From the NCBI GenBank assembly GCA_028285545.1, contig JANQPA010000020.1, positions 1 through 58,253 on the forward strand: a stretch of 58,253 bases of DNA. The letters run 5' to 3'. How positions within the stretch are numbered: the stretch's first letter is position 1; each line of letters begins with the position of its first letter. Below the pieces are notes generated by a model, which did not search any database, was not told where the DNA came from, and saw nothing but the letters and a program-made list of their open reading frames with translations. The position numbers and the translations under genes are program-made. This document shows, one piece after another, positions 25,171-34,463 of this stretch. The DNA is from Saprospiraceae bacterium (lineage in GTDB: Bacteria; Bacteroidota; Bacteroidia; Chitinophagales; Saprospiraceae).

Positions 25171-27459
25171 TCACAACTTAATCACCCTCCAGTTAACTCC
25201 TTTATCAGCCACATCAAGCCTAATCACATACATTCCGGCAGGTAAATCAAATAGATCCCATTCTTGTTTTTGGATACCAGGATTCAAATCCCATTGTACC
25301 CGTTGAAGCATCTGGCCAGTTAAGGAATACAGACTTAACTCCACACTTTTTCTTTCTGAAGCTTCCAGAATAAAATTTAAAGGGCCATAGGTCGGATTCG
25401 GGAACAATTGAACAGCATCCACTCCATTAGGCAATCCTTCCATTACCGGAATATCACAAATTGGAAAATTCGGATCATAGCTAATGTACTGAGAGTAGGA
25501 AGTTTGGCAACCATTATCCAAGTCCGTAATTTCTATCGTATAAATGGCATCTGCCTCTATACAATAGCTCATATCATTGGCTCCCTCCAGTAATACGCCG
25601 TCCTGATACCAGCGGATCCTGGATAGTCCGGGAAGAAGACTTGAGTCGGACAAACTGAGGATGTTGTTCTCGTTGATAAATGCAACAGGAGGAGGAGCAA
25701 TGTCAAAACGAATGGATTCCATAGCGGACGTACTTATACAACCTTCCGCAGAGGTGTACTCTGCAAAGTATTGTCCTTCTTGGGTAACTAACAAGGAATC
25801 GTCAGTACCTGCGAGGATTACTGAACCGTCCTGATACCATTGTATGTTTTCGCTAAAGTCTGTTGTTAATAAAACCGTATCCCCCTCACAGATTGGAAAC
25901 TCTAGAGTTTGCCTTACAAGGGGCGGACTTGGCTTTTCGAAAACAAAAATGGTATCTGCAGATTGGCTGATACAACCGTCAGAAGAAGTGTACTCTGCCC
26001 AATATTGCCCTTCTTGGCTAGCTAATAAGGAATCGTCAGTACCTGCGAGGATTACTGAACCGTCCTGATACCACTGTATATTTTCACTAAAATCTGTTGT
26101 TAATAAAACTGTATCTCCCTCACAGATAGGCCCTTGGACAGATTGAGTAATCTGGGGAGGTTCCGGCTGCTCAAAAACAAAAACAGTGTCTGCAGATGTG
26201 CTAATACAACCTTCTGGAGAGGTGTATACTGCCCAGTATTGACCTTCTTGGCTGACTATCAGAGAATCGTTGGTACCTATTAGATTGATAGAACTGTCCT
26301 GAAACCATTGAATATTCTCACTAAGGTTAGTTGTTAATAAAACCGCATCCCCCTCACAGATTGGTCCCTGGACAGATTGAGTAATCTGGGGAGGTTCCGG
26401 CTGCTCGAAAACAAAAACAGTGTCGGAGGAAGTAATAGTATCTACCGGATGGAGGATCTCAACATTTAAACTGATGTTTCCATCAGTGAGACTACCAATA
26501 GTATTTTGATTAATGCTTACCGATCCACAAAGGTCATCAGCTCCTCCCAGGCCATTGTCTAAATCAATGACTTCTAAAACATAGGTTCCCGTATCCAGTT
26601 CAAGGTTCAACTGGAAGGAAACTGGCGTCTGGGCATTGATTATAGGATCGGTAATCAGAATTAAATTATTATCTGGATCCAGCACATTTATTTTCAAATC
26701 AGGGCGGCCACCAAATAAATCATTACACCCAGCAGTATTGACATCAATTTTGGTTAAAAAGTATCCGGTAGTATCAACCAATCCCTTGTATTGTACTTCG
26801 TAGGTTCCTGGCAGATTGTAGTTTTGATTCCCTGGATTTTCCTCTGTAGATAGGTTTCCATTACCGAAGTCCCAAAAATAACTAAACCCATCTTTACCTT
26901 TGGAGGGAACATTATTTTGAAAACTGACCTCCACGTTGCCACAACCAAAATTATTGGCCATATTAAATCCATCGGTGACTCTTCCAGCCGGTTCAATCAA
27001 AATGGGAATGCGAACAGTGGCGCTTTCATTGACGATTATTACTCGGACGGTAATGTTTACTTCCACAAAATAAAGTCCCGGCTGAAAAGGAAGCCCACAA
27101 AAACGAAGGCAACCATCTGTTTGGCTAGGCGTATTGAATTCCCTTTGGCTGGCCTCCCAGCTAAGCCCTGGAGGAAGATTAGATACACTGTTAATGGTGA
27201 CTTTGCTGATAGGCAAACCGCGAGGAGCTGTAGGGTCGATACTCACTACAGCATCAGTAGATTTGGGTAATCTAAAACTTATGTCCTCTCTATAAAAAGT
27301 ACCAACCTGACCACTGGAAGCCTGAGAAAGGAAAATGGTATCGGCTGCTAAAGATTCTGGTAAGATTACCGCGCAACCTGGACACCCGGATTGACTGTAA
27401 CAGATATGAGCTAAACCTAAAAAAAGAGAGATGCCAACGAATAGTAGTTTTTGGGTCAT
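25171..27459 (-). CDS. T9SS-exported protein with PKD and Ig-like repeats
   Basis: The ATG at 27459 gives a clean signal peptide (MTQKLLFVGISLFLGLAHIC). The order is an N-terminal putative-Ig domain, a PKD domain (about 190-245, with FSYFWDFGNGNLSTEENPG), three tandem Ig-like repeats of about 78 aa (each with ICEGDxVLLTT, NIQWxQD and GQYWAxYTSxxGC), a fourth divergent copy, and a C-terminal T9SS sorting domain (VQLFPNPTYGPLNFIL ... AGMYVIRLDV). It is probably a surface adhesin. Parts of the repeats are nearly identical in DNA, which suggests recent recombination. Confidence 0.9.
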   Translation of the reverse strand: MTQKLLFVGISLFLGLAHICYSQSGCPGCAVILPESLAADTIFLSQASSGQVGTFYREDISFRLPKSTDAVVSIDPTAPRGLPISKVTINSVSNLPPGLSWEASQREFNTPSQTDGCLRFCGLPFQPGLYFVEVNITVRVIIVNESATVRIPILIEPAGRVTDGFNMANNFGCGNVEVSFQNNVPSKGKDGFSYFWDFGNGNLSTEENPGNQNYNLPGTYEVQYKGLVDTTGYFLTKIDVNTAGCNDLFGGRPDLKINVLDPDNNLILITDPIINAQTPVSFQLNLELDTGTYVLEVIDLDNGLGGADDLCGSVSINQNTIGSLTDGNISLNVEILHPVDTITSSDTVFVFEQPEPPQITQSVQGPICEGDAVLLTTNLSENIQWFQDSSINLIGTNDSLIVSQEGQYWAVYTSPEGCISTSADTVFVFEQPEPPQITQSVQGPICEGDTVLLTTDFSENIQWYQDGSVILAGTDDSLLASQEGQYWAEYTSSDGCISQSADTIFVFEKPSPPLVRQTLEFPICEGDTVLLTTDFSENIQWYQDGSVILAGTDDSLLVTQEGQYFAEYTSAEGCISTSAMESIRFDIAPPPVAFINENNILSLSDSSLLPGLSRIRWYQDGVLLEGANDMSYCIEADAIYTIEITDLDNGCQTSYSQYISYDPNFPICDIPVMEGLPNGVDAVQLFPNPTYGPLNFILEASERKSVELSLYSLTGQMLQRVQWDLNPGIQKQEWDLFDLPAGMYVIRLDVADKGVNWRVIKL

Positions 27460-27511
27460 TTTGCTAGATTTAATAAAATCAGTCATGTAATACTCAATTC
27501 CTACTGCGATT

Positions 27512-27877
27512 CTAATTCTTCCTCAATTTGTTTTCTTCCAATTCAGTTCTATTTACTAATTCACCTTTGATAAATACTTGATCAATATTTATAAAGTTCT
27601 TAATTGATTCAAGTGGGTTTTCATTCATTATTAGGATATCTGCCTGCTTGCCTTTTTCAAGGGGCCCCTTAGGAATTTTCACCTCCTTAGCTTTCCCAAC
27701 GGATTGAATTTTTTGACCTTCAATAATTAAGATTCCATTTTCAATTGGTGCATTTCGGGTACAATCAATGATTGTTGCTCCTTTTAGAACTAACAACTGG
27801 GGCAAATCGGGATTCCGGGAACAAGCTAGTGTTAGTCCAATAATTATAAATGCAAAAAACAAAAATGGTTTATACAT
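27512..27877 (-). pseudogene. Amidohydrolase-like lipoprotein lacking its catalytic core
   Basis: The 121-aa frame is open, with a lipobox (LTLAC). Residues about 27-70 match the N-terminal beta-sandwich of amidohydrolases (LLVLKGATIIDCTRNAPIEN, then ILIIEGQKIQSVGKA). Residues about 74-115 match the C-terminal end (LEKGKQADILIMNENPLESI, DQVFIKGELVNR). The roughly 300-residue TIM barrel with the metal-binding HxH, Lys, His and Asp sites is missing between them, with no frameshift at the junction. I read this as an internal in-frame deletion, so the product cannot be an active amidohydrolase. Confidence 0.8.
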
Positions 27878-28187
27878 ACTTAAATTTGATTCTTATTACT
27901 CTATGATAGCCTTCTAGATAGGTATGAGAATTGAAAATCTATCATTTTCTAAAACTAATCATTTTCTAAATGATGAAAAATAACTTCAGGAAGGAAAGGA
28001 TCGTAAATATGAATGTAGAAGAGGATGGATGTTATGGCATCTCCAAAACAGATGATGCAGTTCTCATTAATTCTTAAACTAGTCTTAACTATTGCAGGTT
28101 CTGGAATTGGTGTTAGCAATCGCCAGTTAGGAAACTGGCTGAATTTTGCGTATGACGGCCTGGAGGCCGTCACGAGCAGGTCGATAT
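27878..28187. other. Intergenic stretch with one short strong hairpin
   Basis: No convincing gene is present. At 28154-28171, GACGGCCT pairs perfectly with AGGCCGTC across a 2-nt loop. Two weak open frames (minus 27955-28173 and plus 28025-28222) have no leader or recognisable domain and overlap each other; I reject them. Confidence 0.6.
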
Positions 28188-28239
28188 CAATGACAATATA
28201 TTGCCATTGCCATTGCCATTGATATTGATATTGATATTG
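28188..28239. repeat. CAATNN hexamer array with inverted copy
   Basis: The plus strand has CAATGA and CAATAT. The opposite strand has CAATAT x3, CAATGG x3 and CAAT. It ends 4 nt before the stop codon of the T9SS gene at 28244, so it forms the 3' end of that operon. Confidence 0.85.
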
Positions 28240-28243
28240 AATT

Positions 28244-28957
28244 TTACTGCTTTATAAAAGGAATATTTTTCAAAACCCCTTGTCTTTCCATGCGTAAATT
28301 ATAAAAACCAATTGCCAGGCTAGAAATATCCAGCCTTTGTTTATCGGTAATTTGATAATTGAAAAGCGTTCTACCGTATACATCAACTATTTGAACTTGT
28401 GCTTCCCCTTCAACAATTACCGTAAGGAAATTGGTAGCCGGATTAGGATAAATTTTTAATGGCTGAGCAGTTGGGAAATCCAAATAAATACTCTCGACAT
28501 CCGAAAATTCAACCTGCCCATCTATTCCGACCTTTTTTAACCGATAGTAGTTCCATCCAATTTCAGGATCGAGATGTTTGGTACTGTAGGAGCTAGAATT
28601 AGTTGTAGTTCCTTTTCCTTTGATTTTGGTAAAACCAAAAAAATCAATGGCACTGGTACTGTGTTCCACTATAAAATGGTCATGGTTGATTTCATTAGCA
28701 GTTTCCCACATTAGATCTACATGTTCTTGCTCATTTAATTGGGCTTCAAAGTAAAGTAACTCCACAGGCAATGGAGCAGAAAAAGCGGTAAAACAACAAT
28801 TATCAGATTTAGTAGCCTCCAAAGCTACCGCTTCAAAACCAATGCGATTTTGAAAACCGCTGGCAGCGCTAATATCTCCATTACCAATTTGGCTTGAACC
28901 AATTTGACCGAAGGACCAAATAGGAATACAAATCAAAAAAACAAAACTATTTTTCAT
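28244..28957 (-). CDS. T9SS-exported protein of unknown function
   Basis: A signal peptide (to about residue 18, ...IWSFGQ) precedes a short Ser/Asn-rich region. A widespread Bacteroidota module follows (LPVELLYFEAQLNEQEHVDL, MWETANEINHDHFIVEHS ... YYRLKKVGIDGQVEFSDV), and then a C-terminal T9SS sorting domain (LKIYPNPATNFLTVIV ... IGFYNLRM). It is 17 nt downstream of the Hcp-like gene and likely co-transcribed with it. Confidence 0.88.
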   Translation of the reverse strand: MKNSFVFLICIPIWSFGQIGSSQIGNGDISAASGFQNRIGFEAVALEATKSDNCCFTAFSAPLPVELLYFEAQLNEQEHVDLMWETANEINHDHFIVEHSTSAIDFFGFTKIKGKGTTTNSSSYSTKHLDPEIGWNYYRLKKVGIDGQVEFSDVESIYLDFPTAQPLKIYPNPATNFLTVIVEGEAQVQIVDVYGRTLFNYQITDKQRLDISSLAIGFYNLRMERQGVLKNIPFIKQ

Positions 28958-28974
28958 CCTAGTTTAGGGTTATA

Positions 28975-29553
28975 TCAATAATTGATTGTAGTTACGTTGC
29001 CAACAACCTCATGTGTTACCGTTAAAGAGCTATAACTAAAAGAAACTTCTTCAAATTCCACATTTCCTCCTGTAATTCCTTCCAAAGTATTTTCCTGTAC
29101 CGTAATATCAGGTAAGACAGTTCTTATGGATACGACTCTAGCGTTGGTAAATGTCAATGTATAATAATGTTCTTGATCAACACGATTCCTGCGCCAAAAC
29201 CTCAGGCTAACCTCATCAAGGAGTTCATTAGTCCCAAAAGCTTGTAATAATAGAGGGGAGGCACCATCTAATAATTTTTTAATTTTAAGTACACAGGGCG
29301 TAATACTAGAGCTATACATACCAGTATTTGGATCAAACTCCCTTTTTCCCTCAAATTCCATAGCATAGATGTTTATTTTATCTCCGTGAAAAGGGTTTGC
29401 TGCAAGGCCGGTTGAGGCCTCTGAGTTTGCTCCGTCACTAATATCACCTTGGATACTTCCTCTGACAATCATAAAAGCATCAGGGGTTTGGGCCGTAATA
29501 AATGTTGACATGAATATTATCAGCAGTGAAAAAAAGAAAATGTTACGTTTCAT
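28975..29553 (-). CDS. Sec-exported Hcp-like protein
   Basis: The ATG at 29553 is preferred over 29655 because it starts a signal peptide (MKRNIFFFSLLIIFMSTFI, cleaved after TAQ). The mature part follows the Hcp (PF05638) pattern: DAFMIVRGSIQGD, INIYAMEFEGKRE, an ILKI-like strand ahead of LLDGASPLLLQAFGTNEL, VSLRFWRRN, YYTLTFTNARVVSIRTVLPD, and EFEEVSFSYSSLTVTHEV. Hcp normally forms the type VI tube and is not Sec-exported. No other type VI genes are in the window, so the protein may serve as a secreted ring, toxin carrier or structural protein. Confidence 0.78.
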   Translation of the reverse strand: MKRNIFFFSLLIIFMSTFITAQTPDAFMIVRGSIQGDISDGANSEASTGLAANPFHGDKINIYAMEFEGKREFDPNTGMYSSSITPCVLKIKKLLDGASPLLLQAFGTNELLDEVSLRFWRRNRVDQEHYYTLTFTNARVVSIRTVLPDITVQENTLEGITGGNVEFEEVSFSYSSLTVTHEVVGNVTTINY

Positions 29554-29700
29554 TAGTTTTCGATTTAGTGGTTTTACTATAGAGTCATTTGGATTCCAGA
29601 TACTATTATTGCATAAGTGAGAGGCTACATTGAGCATTCTTCCAAACAAGTCCATTAAATAATTACCAGCAAATTAAAGGGAAATGAGAAAGAGGACTTA

Positions 29701-29736
29701 GACTAGATGCGCATTGAGTATGACTAGATGCGCATT
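29701..29736. promoter_or_regulatory. Two 15-nt direct repeats, 21-nt period
   Basis: GACTAGATGCGCATT occurs at 29701-29715 and again at 29722-29736. The period of 21 nt equals two helical turns. Each copy contains the palindrome ATGCGCAT. They lie between the divergent Hcp-like and CHAT genes (148 nt and 226 nt from the starts), a good position for a regulator-binding site. No function is proven. Confidence 0.55.
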
Positions 29737-29962
29737 CATGTCCTATTGAGTGGATAATGAATAGGTTAAAGCAGTTTTTACTCCGAAACTGTTGTTATTT
29801 TTTCGCAGGGTGGTTACCTTTTTTAAACAGGTTAACACAATAGTGAAGCATACTAAATAACATAATTACTTTATCTGTGGGCCTTTCATTGTCTTTACAG
29901 CCCTCAAGAAGCTTGATTGCGATTTTTTGCTATTTTTATTTAGGACTCCAAATGAAAGTATA

Positions 29963-32900
29963 ATGCATCACCAAAAGGTCAAATCCATTCTTATAAGGCT
30001 CTATACCATTTTAGGTTGTACGCTTATTTTTAGTGTATTTTCTTTTGCCCAAACTTCTAAGCAGGAATTAGCAGATAGCCTCTATTTCAAAACAGGCTTT
30101 TATGAACAGGCTAGCAAGCTCTATTTGGAACTTGCTTCCGAATGGGAATCACAAGGATTTATGGATTCCGCTTTCCATAAATATTTGTTTGCGATTAAAG
30201 CTTTGGGGCAAGCCAACCAAATTGAAAGAGCTCTTCAGTTTTGTGATCAGGTACTTGCCAAGATGAAAAAATACCCCCAACCCTCCATGTATCTAGCTGA
30301 TATCTATTACGAGAAAGGGTATTGCGAGTTTGTAATGGGAGACCGGAGTAAGTCTATCAATTCCTTTAACATCAGCTTGGAAGAAGAGGATAAAAAGCAG
30401 CAGCCCGACTCTCTTAAAATAGCTGGCATACTTCAGTTTAAAGGCCTGGCACTTCTACAATCTGGTGAAATTGAACAGGGAAAGGAAATCGTTCACCGTG
30501 CACATGATATCCGAACCCTCCTTTTGGAAAAAGACCATATTGACCTGGCTCAGAGTGCCAATATGCTATATATGATTTATGATCATTTATATCAATATCA
30601 GCAAGCCGATCAGTACATTTCGGAGGCTTACCGGATTATGAAAAAACACCTTGAACCCGATCACCCTCATTTTGCTATTGTGATCAATAATTATAGCAAT
30701 GTCCGCCGAAACCTGGGGGATCCCTTCCATTCAAAAGATCTTTTGTTTGAAGCTATTGCTTCTAATGAAAGAGCTCGAAGGTGGTATCCACTTACGATGA
30801 ATTATTACAATCTCGCTGATCTTTATTTTGACTTTGGAGAATATGATCTGTCTGATCTGTATTTCATCAGGTCCTTCGAAATGGGAGACACACTACTCGC
30901 TAACCCAAGTTTAGAACGTGCAAACCTTTATGATGGCATGGGAAAAATTGCCTTCCAATTTGGTCGTCTTAACAAAGCGAGCGATTTTTTCAACCTGGCT
31001 TTACAACAAGGGCTACAGCTTGTAGGAGAACAATCCTTGGAAGTGGCCCAAAGTTATCATAATCTTGGACTCATTGCCTATTCCCAAAAAAAATATCACG
31101 AGGCGATGAGCCATTTTGTAAAAAGTATCCAGATAAGAAGTCAACAATTAAACCCGTCGCATCCTCTTGTAATGGAAAGTGAAGTCGAATTAGGAGATTG
31201 TTTATGGGAGCTGGGACAAAAAGAAGAGGCTTTTGAAAAATGGGAAAGAAGCCTGGAATCTTTCTCAGAAGTATTAGGCAGATCAAGTCCACGGGTGGTT
31301 AATTTAGCCATACATTTAGCTAAATTTTGGCAGAATGAAAACAAGGCCAAAAAAGCCGAGTTCTATCTGCAATATGCTTGGTCTGGAGTTGCTCCTGTTC
31401 CAGAGGGCAATAAAAACTGGTCTATTGAAAAGGCTGGAAAGTTTCAAGTATTTCACCTGGCGACCTTTGAGTTGGTGGACGCCCAATTGTCTTTTTTGTT
31501 AGACAATTCGCCCACAGGGATGAATGCTGCTAAAGAAACATTCTATTTTACCCAGGGAATAATCAACAGGTTTAATGACTTTCTGATCGAAATGCTTCCC
31601 CTTTTAAATGCCCAACAAGCCGGCCCTGAATTACGAGATCTCCTTCAAAACATATACTCCAATGCCGCTCTACTCGTGCATAGGTCAAAATCTTCAAATT
31701 CAAATGAGGCCTGCCAGTTTTATCTCAATTGTTTAGAAAACAGCAAAGCCTTCAGCATTAGGACTCAGCTACAAAATAAAAATGCCCTTTCCTTTTCGAA
31801 AATTCCTGACTCTTTACGATTACACGGCCAATACCTGCAATCGCGATCCTGGGCAATAAATGCTTTTAAAGCTTCAGGAGAAGAATTGACCAAGGATTTG
31901 ATCCAACAAGAAGTTGAGATTCAAACAGCCTGGAACAAATGGCAACAACAACTTGCTTCTCGATATCCTGAGTATTACAAGCTTCGGTATGCCAAGCCTC
32001 AGCTTGATTTTTTAGCTCTGGAAAAGAAACTTCAAAAAGAGGATCAGAGTTTATTGGGCTATTTTCTTTGTAACCAATCCATGTTGGCTATTAGTTTTGA
32101 TGGCAAACAATTTCTAACAAAAGAGTTGTCAATTGATCAGGGGCAAATGGATAGTATTGCAAGGTTTAACCAATTACTAAGCCAGCGGGACTTTTCAAAA
32201 CATCTGCCCCAGCTGGCTTATTATTTATATCAATCCTTTTTCCAGGTAGTAGAAAAAGGATTGAGTAAAAAGGTATTGATTTTTCCGGATGGAGCACTTT
32301 CCAATCTCAACTTCGATCTGTTACTCCAAAACCTTCCGGAAGAAAAATCTTCTTATGCGGAGATGGATTGGCTGATAAAAACCTACCAATTTCAATATGC
32401 CAATCATTTGCAAAATTCAAATGTTAGTACAAAATACAACCAGTACAATCTGGCCCTGGCCCCAGGTTTCAGCCCTGAATTAAAGAAAAAATATCTTTCC
32501 TTTGCTAACCAGCAATATCCTCCGGATTCAATTTTTTTAAACTGGGTGAGTACCCCATGGTCTATCGATCTGGTTCAAGAGCTGGAAAGAAAAGGATGGG
32601 GAAAAATATTGACGGATACTTCTGCGACCAAGTCTCGTTTTTTATCCTTATCTAAAAATTCCAATATTCTTCATTTCGCTACTCACGCTGAAGTTAATGA
32701 TAACAATCCTCTTCAAAGTTTTTTGGCACTGACACCTTCAATTTTTCAAAAAGATGATGGCTATTTGTATGCTAGTGATTTGTACGGCTTAGACCTGAAT
32801 AGTAAACTGGTGGTCCTGAGTGCTTGTCAGACAGGGCTCGGTAGGTTTAAAAAAGGAGAAGGGGTACTTTCTCTGGCACATGCATTTCAATATGCAGGAG

Positions 32901-33202
32901 TGCCGGCCATGGTTTACAGTTTATGGAGTATTGATGACCAGCAAACCAATTGGTTGATTGAGGAATTTTACAAGGAGTTAGAGCAAGGAAAATCTATTTC
33001 AGAAGCTTTGAGAGCAGCCAAAAAAAATTATTTAATGACCTATTCAGAGGAACTGTCTCATCCTTATTATTGGGGTGGAATGATCATGATGGGAAATGAC
33101 CGAGTTATTTTTCCAAAAAATTCTTCACTTTTTTTATGGACCTATCTTTCTGGTTTTCTGATAGTTATAGGAACCTTGTATTATTTTTTCAAAAAAAGAT
33201 GA
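29963..33202 (+). CDS. Exported TPR-CHAT protein
   Basis: The ATG at 29963 gives a signal peptide (LIRLYTILGCTLIFSVFSFA). About 12 TPR-like helical repeats follow (for example VAQSYHNLGLIAYSQKKYHE), then a CHAT caspase-like domain (about 740-1045). Catalytic His908 lies in ILHFATHAEV and Cys955 in LSACQTGLG, followed by GVPAMVYSLWSIDD and HPYYWGGMIMMG. The C-terminus has one membrane helix (FLWTYLSGFLIVIGTLYYFF). The protease-like domain should therefore be periplasmic. Three genes including an ECF sigma factor follow. The intact dyad suggests it is active; its substrate is unknown. Confidence 0.92.
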   Translation: MHHQKVKSILIRLYTILGCTLIFSVFSFAQTSKQELADSLYFKTGFYEQASKLYLELASEWESQGFMDSAFHKYLFAIKALGQANQIERALQFCDQVLAKMKKYPQPSMYLADIYYEKGYCEFVMGDRSKSINSFNISLEEEDKKQQPDSLKIAGILQFKGLALLQSGEIEQGKEIVHRAHDIRTLLLEKDHIDLAQSANMLYMIYDHLYQYQQADQYISEAYRIMKKHLEPDHPHFAIVINNYSNVRRNLGDPFHSKDLLFEAIASNERARRWYPLTMNYYNLADLYFDFGEYDLSDLYFIRSFEMGDTLLANPSLERANLYDGMGKIAFQFGRLNKASDFFNLALQQGLQLVGEQSLEVAQSYHNLGLIAYSQKKYHEAMSHFVKSIQIRSQQLNPSHPLVMESEVELGDCLWELGQKEEAFEKWERSLESFSEVLGRSSPRVVNLAIHLAKFWQNENKAKKAEFYLQYAWSGVAPVPEGNKNWSIEKAGKFQVFHLATFELVDAQLSFLLDNSPTGMNAAKETFYFTQGIINRFNDFLIEMLPLLNAQQAGPELRDLLQNIYSNAALLVHRSKSSNSNEACQFYLNCLENSKAFSIRTQLQNKNALSFSKIPDSLRLHGQYLQSRSWAINAFKASGEELTKDLIQQEVEIQTAWNKWQQQLASRYPEYYKLRYAKPQLDFLALEKKLQKEDQSLLGYFLCNQSMLAISFDGKQFLTKELSIDQGQMDSIARFNQLLSQRDFSKHLPQLAYYLYQSFFQVVEKGLSKKVLIFPDGALSNLNFDLLLQNLPEEKSSYAEMDWLIKTYQFQYANHLQNSNVSTKYNQYNLALAPGFSPELKKKYLSFANQQYPPDSIFLNWVSTPWSIDLVQELERKGWGKILTDTSATKSRFLSLSKNSNILHFATHAEVNDNNPLQSFLALTPSIFQKDDGYLYASDLYGLDLNSKLVVLSACQTGLGRFKKGEGVLSLAHAFQYAGVPAMVYSLWSIDDQQTNWLIEEFYKELEQGKSISEALRAAKKNYLMTYSEELSHPYYWGGMIMMGNDRVIFPKNSSLFLWTYLSGFLIVIGTLYYFFKKR

Positions 33203-33266
33203 TTTTTTATGCTGACAATTTTGATGATCCTGCTATAGAAGGGCAAACATCAAAATTATTGACATC

Positions 33267-34295
33267 ATGAAAAAATCAATCTTAATTATTATGCTTCTCT
33301 CTTCAGGTTTTTTTGCACTACATCTCTTTTCCAGTTTTTCTGAAAATAATACTGAGTCTGATAATACCGTTACCATTTATGACCGAGGGGTGAATATGAA
33401 AATGTCCTCCTACAGAATACCTAAAGGTTGGAAGATAGATCATCATATAGTTACTGCCGTTAATAATCCTAATAAATTTTTTACAGACTACAAATTTGAT
33501 TTTTTAAGCTCAAGAGGAGAGTTAGCACGCAATTTTGCTCCTATTAGGTTTTCACCAGCATTTGGACAGCCACTAAATCGTTTTTGGCCACAAACCATTC
33601 GTCAGTTGATGCAACCCTTTGGTCAGTTTTCAACTGGTCAGCCTACCCAAGCTAATTATGGGAGATACTTATATCCTGAGGGAGTCAATATTCAAGGACT
33701 ACAAATGTTAGAATCCTATGTTTCTGGCACACGGAATGGACAGCCCTTTGAAGGGGTCTGCATTGCATTTCTGGCCTATGGATCATACAGTTCTCAAATT
33801 ACAGGAGTGGTAATTGTAGGACCTAAGGGACAGTTCAATAATACTTTTGAAACCGTTCGACAAATGTTTCAAAGCCAGCAGAAAAACCATCAATATACAC
33901 AAAGGATTAACCAGATTAATCAAAGAAAGATGCAAATGAACCAGCAGGTCATGAAGCAACGCCAAATGGCATTCCAATCAGGACAAGCCAGCTACAAAGC
34001 TTTGGCAAAAGCTTATGACAGCAGCAATGCCGCCTTTAATGCCTATCTAAGAGGGAGCTCTTCCAGTGGTAGTTCATATGGTTCTTACTCTTCACAAGAT
34101 GGTTTTAATGATCACCTGCAAGGGGTAACCAGTTTTGACGATGCCTACCATGGACACAGGGTAAAGCAAAATGGGGAATATGACTATTGGTACACCGATG
34201 GCTTTGGTAATTATTACGGCACCAATGATGCAGGATTTAACCCAAATTCCCTGCAAGGAAGTTGGAAGAGGGCTTATCCGGTAAACAATAGGTAA
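33267..34295 (+). CDS. Secreted protein of unknown function
   Basis: A signal peptide (MKKSILIIMLLSSGFFALHL) is followed by a domain with VTIYDRGVNMKMSSYRIPKG and IQGLQMLESYVSG. A Gln/Met-rich helical stretch comes next (about 205-245), then a Ser/Gly/Tyr-rich linker (about 265-285) and a C-terminal Tyr-rich segment (YWYTDGFGNYYGTNDAGFN). I recognise no family. It lies 64 nt after the CHAT gene, so a shared transcript is possible; the helical stretch may mediate binding. Confidence 0.7.
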   Translation: MKKSILIIMLLSSGFFALHLFSSFSENNTESDNTVTIYDRGVNMKMSSYRIPKGWKIDHHIVTAVNNPNKFFTDYKFDFLSSRGELARNFAPIRFSPAFGQPLNRFWPQTIRQLMQPFGQFSTGQPTQANYGRYLYPEGVNIQGLQMLESYVSGTRNGQPFEGVCIAFLAYGSYSSQITGVVIVGPKGQFNNTFETVRQMFQSQQKNHQYTQRINQINQRKMQMNQQVMKQRQMAFQSGQASYKALAKAYDSSNAAFNAYLRGSSSSGSSYGSYSSQDGFNDHLQGVTSFDDAYHGHRVKQNGEYDYWYTDGFGNYYGTNDAGFNPNSLQGSWKRAYPVNNR

Positions 34296-34463
34296 AGAAG
34301 GATTGAAGCATAGGGGAAGAGTTCTTAATCCTCGAAAAATAGTTGTATTAGAATAGATTACGAATGAAAGATGAGCAGGAACTCTCCCTTTTCCCTAAGC
34401 TATCAGATTATTTATCTATCTTTTTGACAAAATAGTCACAACCCTCAAGGCAAGTTAATATCC

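Noticed and set aside
27955-28222. Two overlapping small open frames on opposite strands
   Set aside because: No leader, no domain and no sensible spacing; likely chance.
28975-29553. Part of a type VI secretion cluster
   Set aside because: No VipA/B, VgrG, ClpV or membrane-complex genes in the window, and the protein has a Sec signal.
29963-33202. TPR-CHAT as part of a type III-E CRISPR (Craspase) system
   Set aside because: No Cas7-11/gRAMP, no CRISPR array, and the protein carries an export signal.
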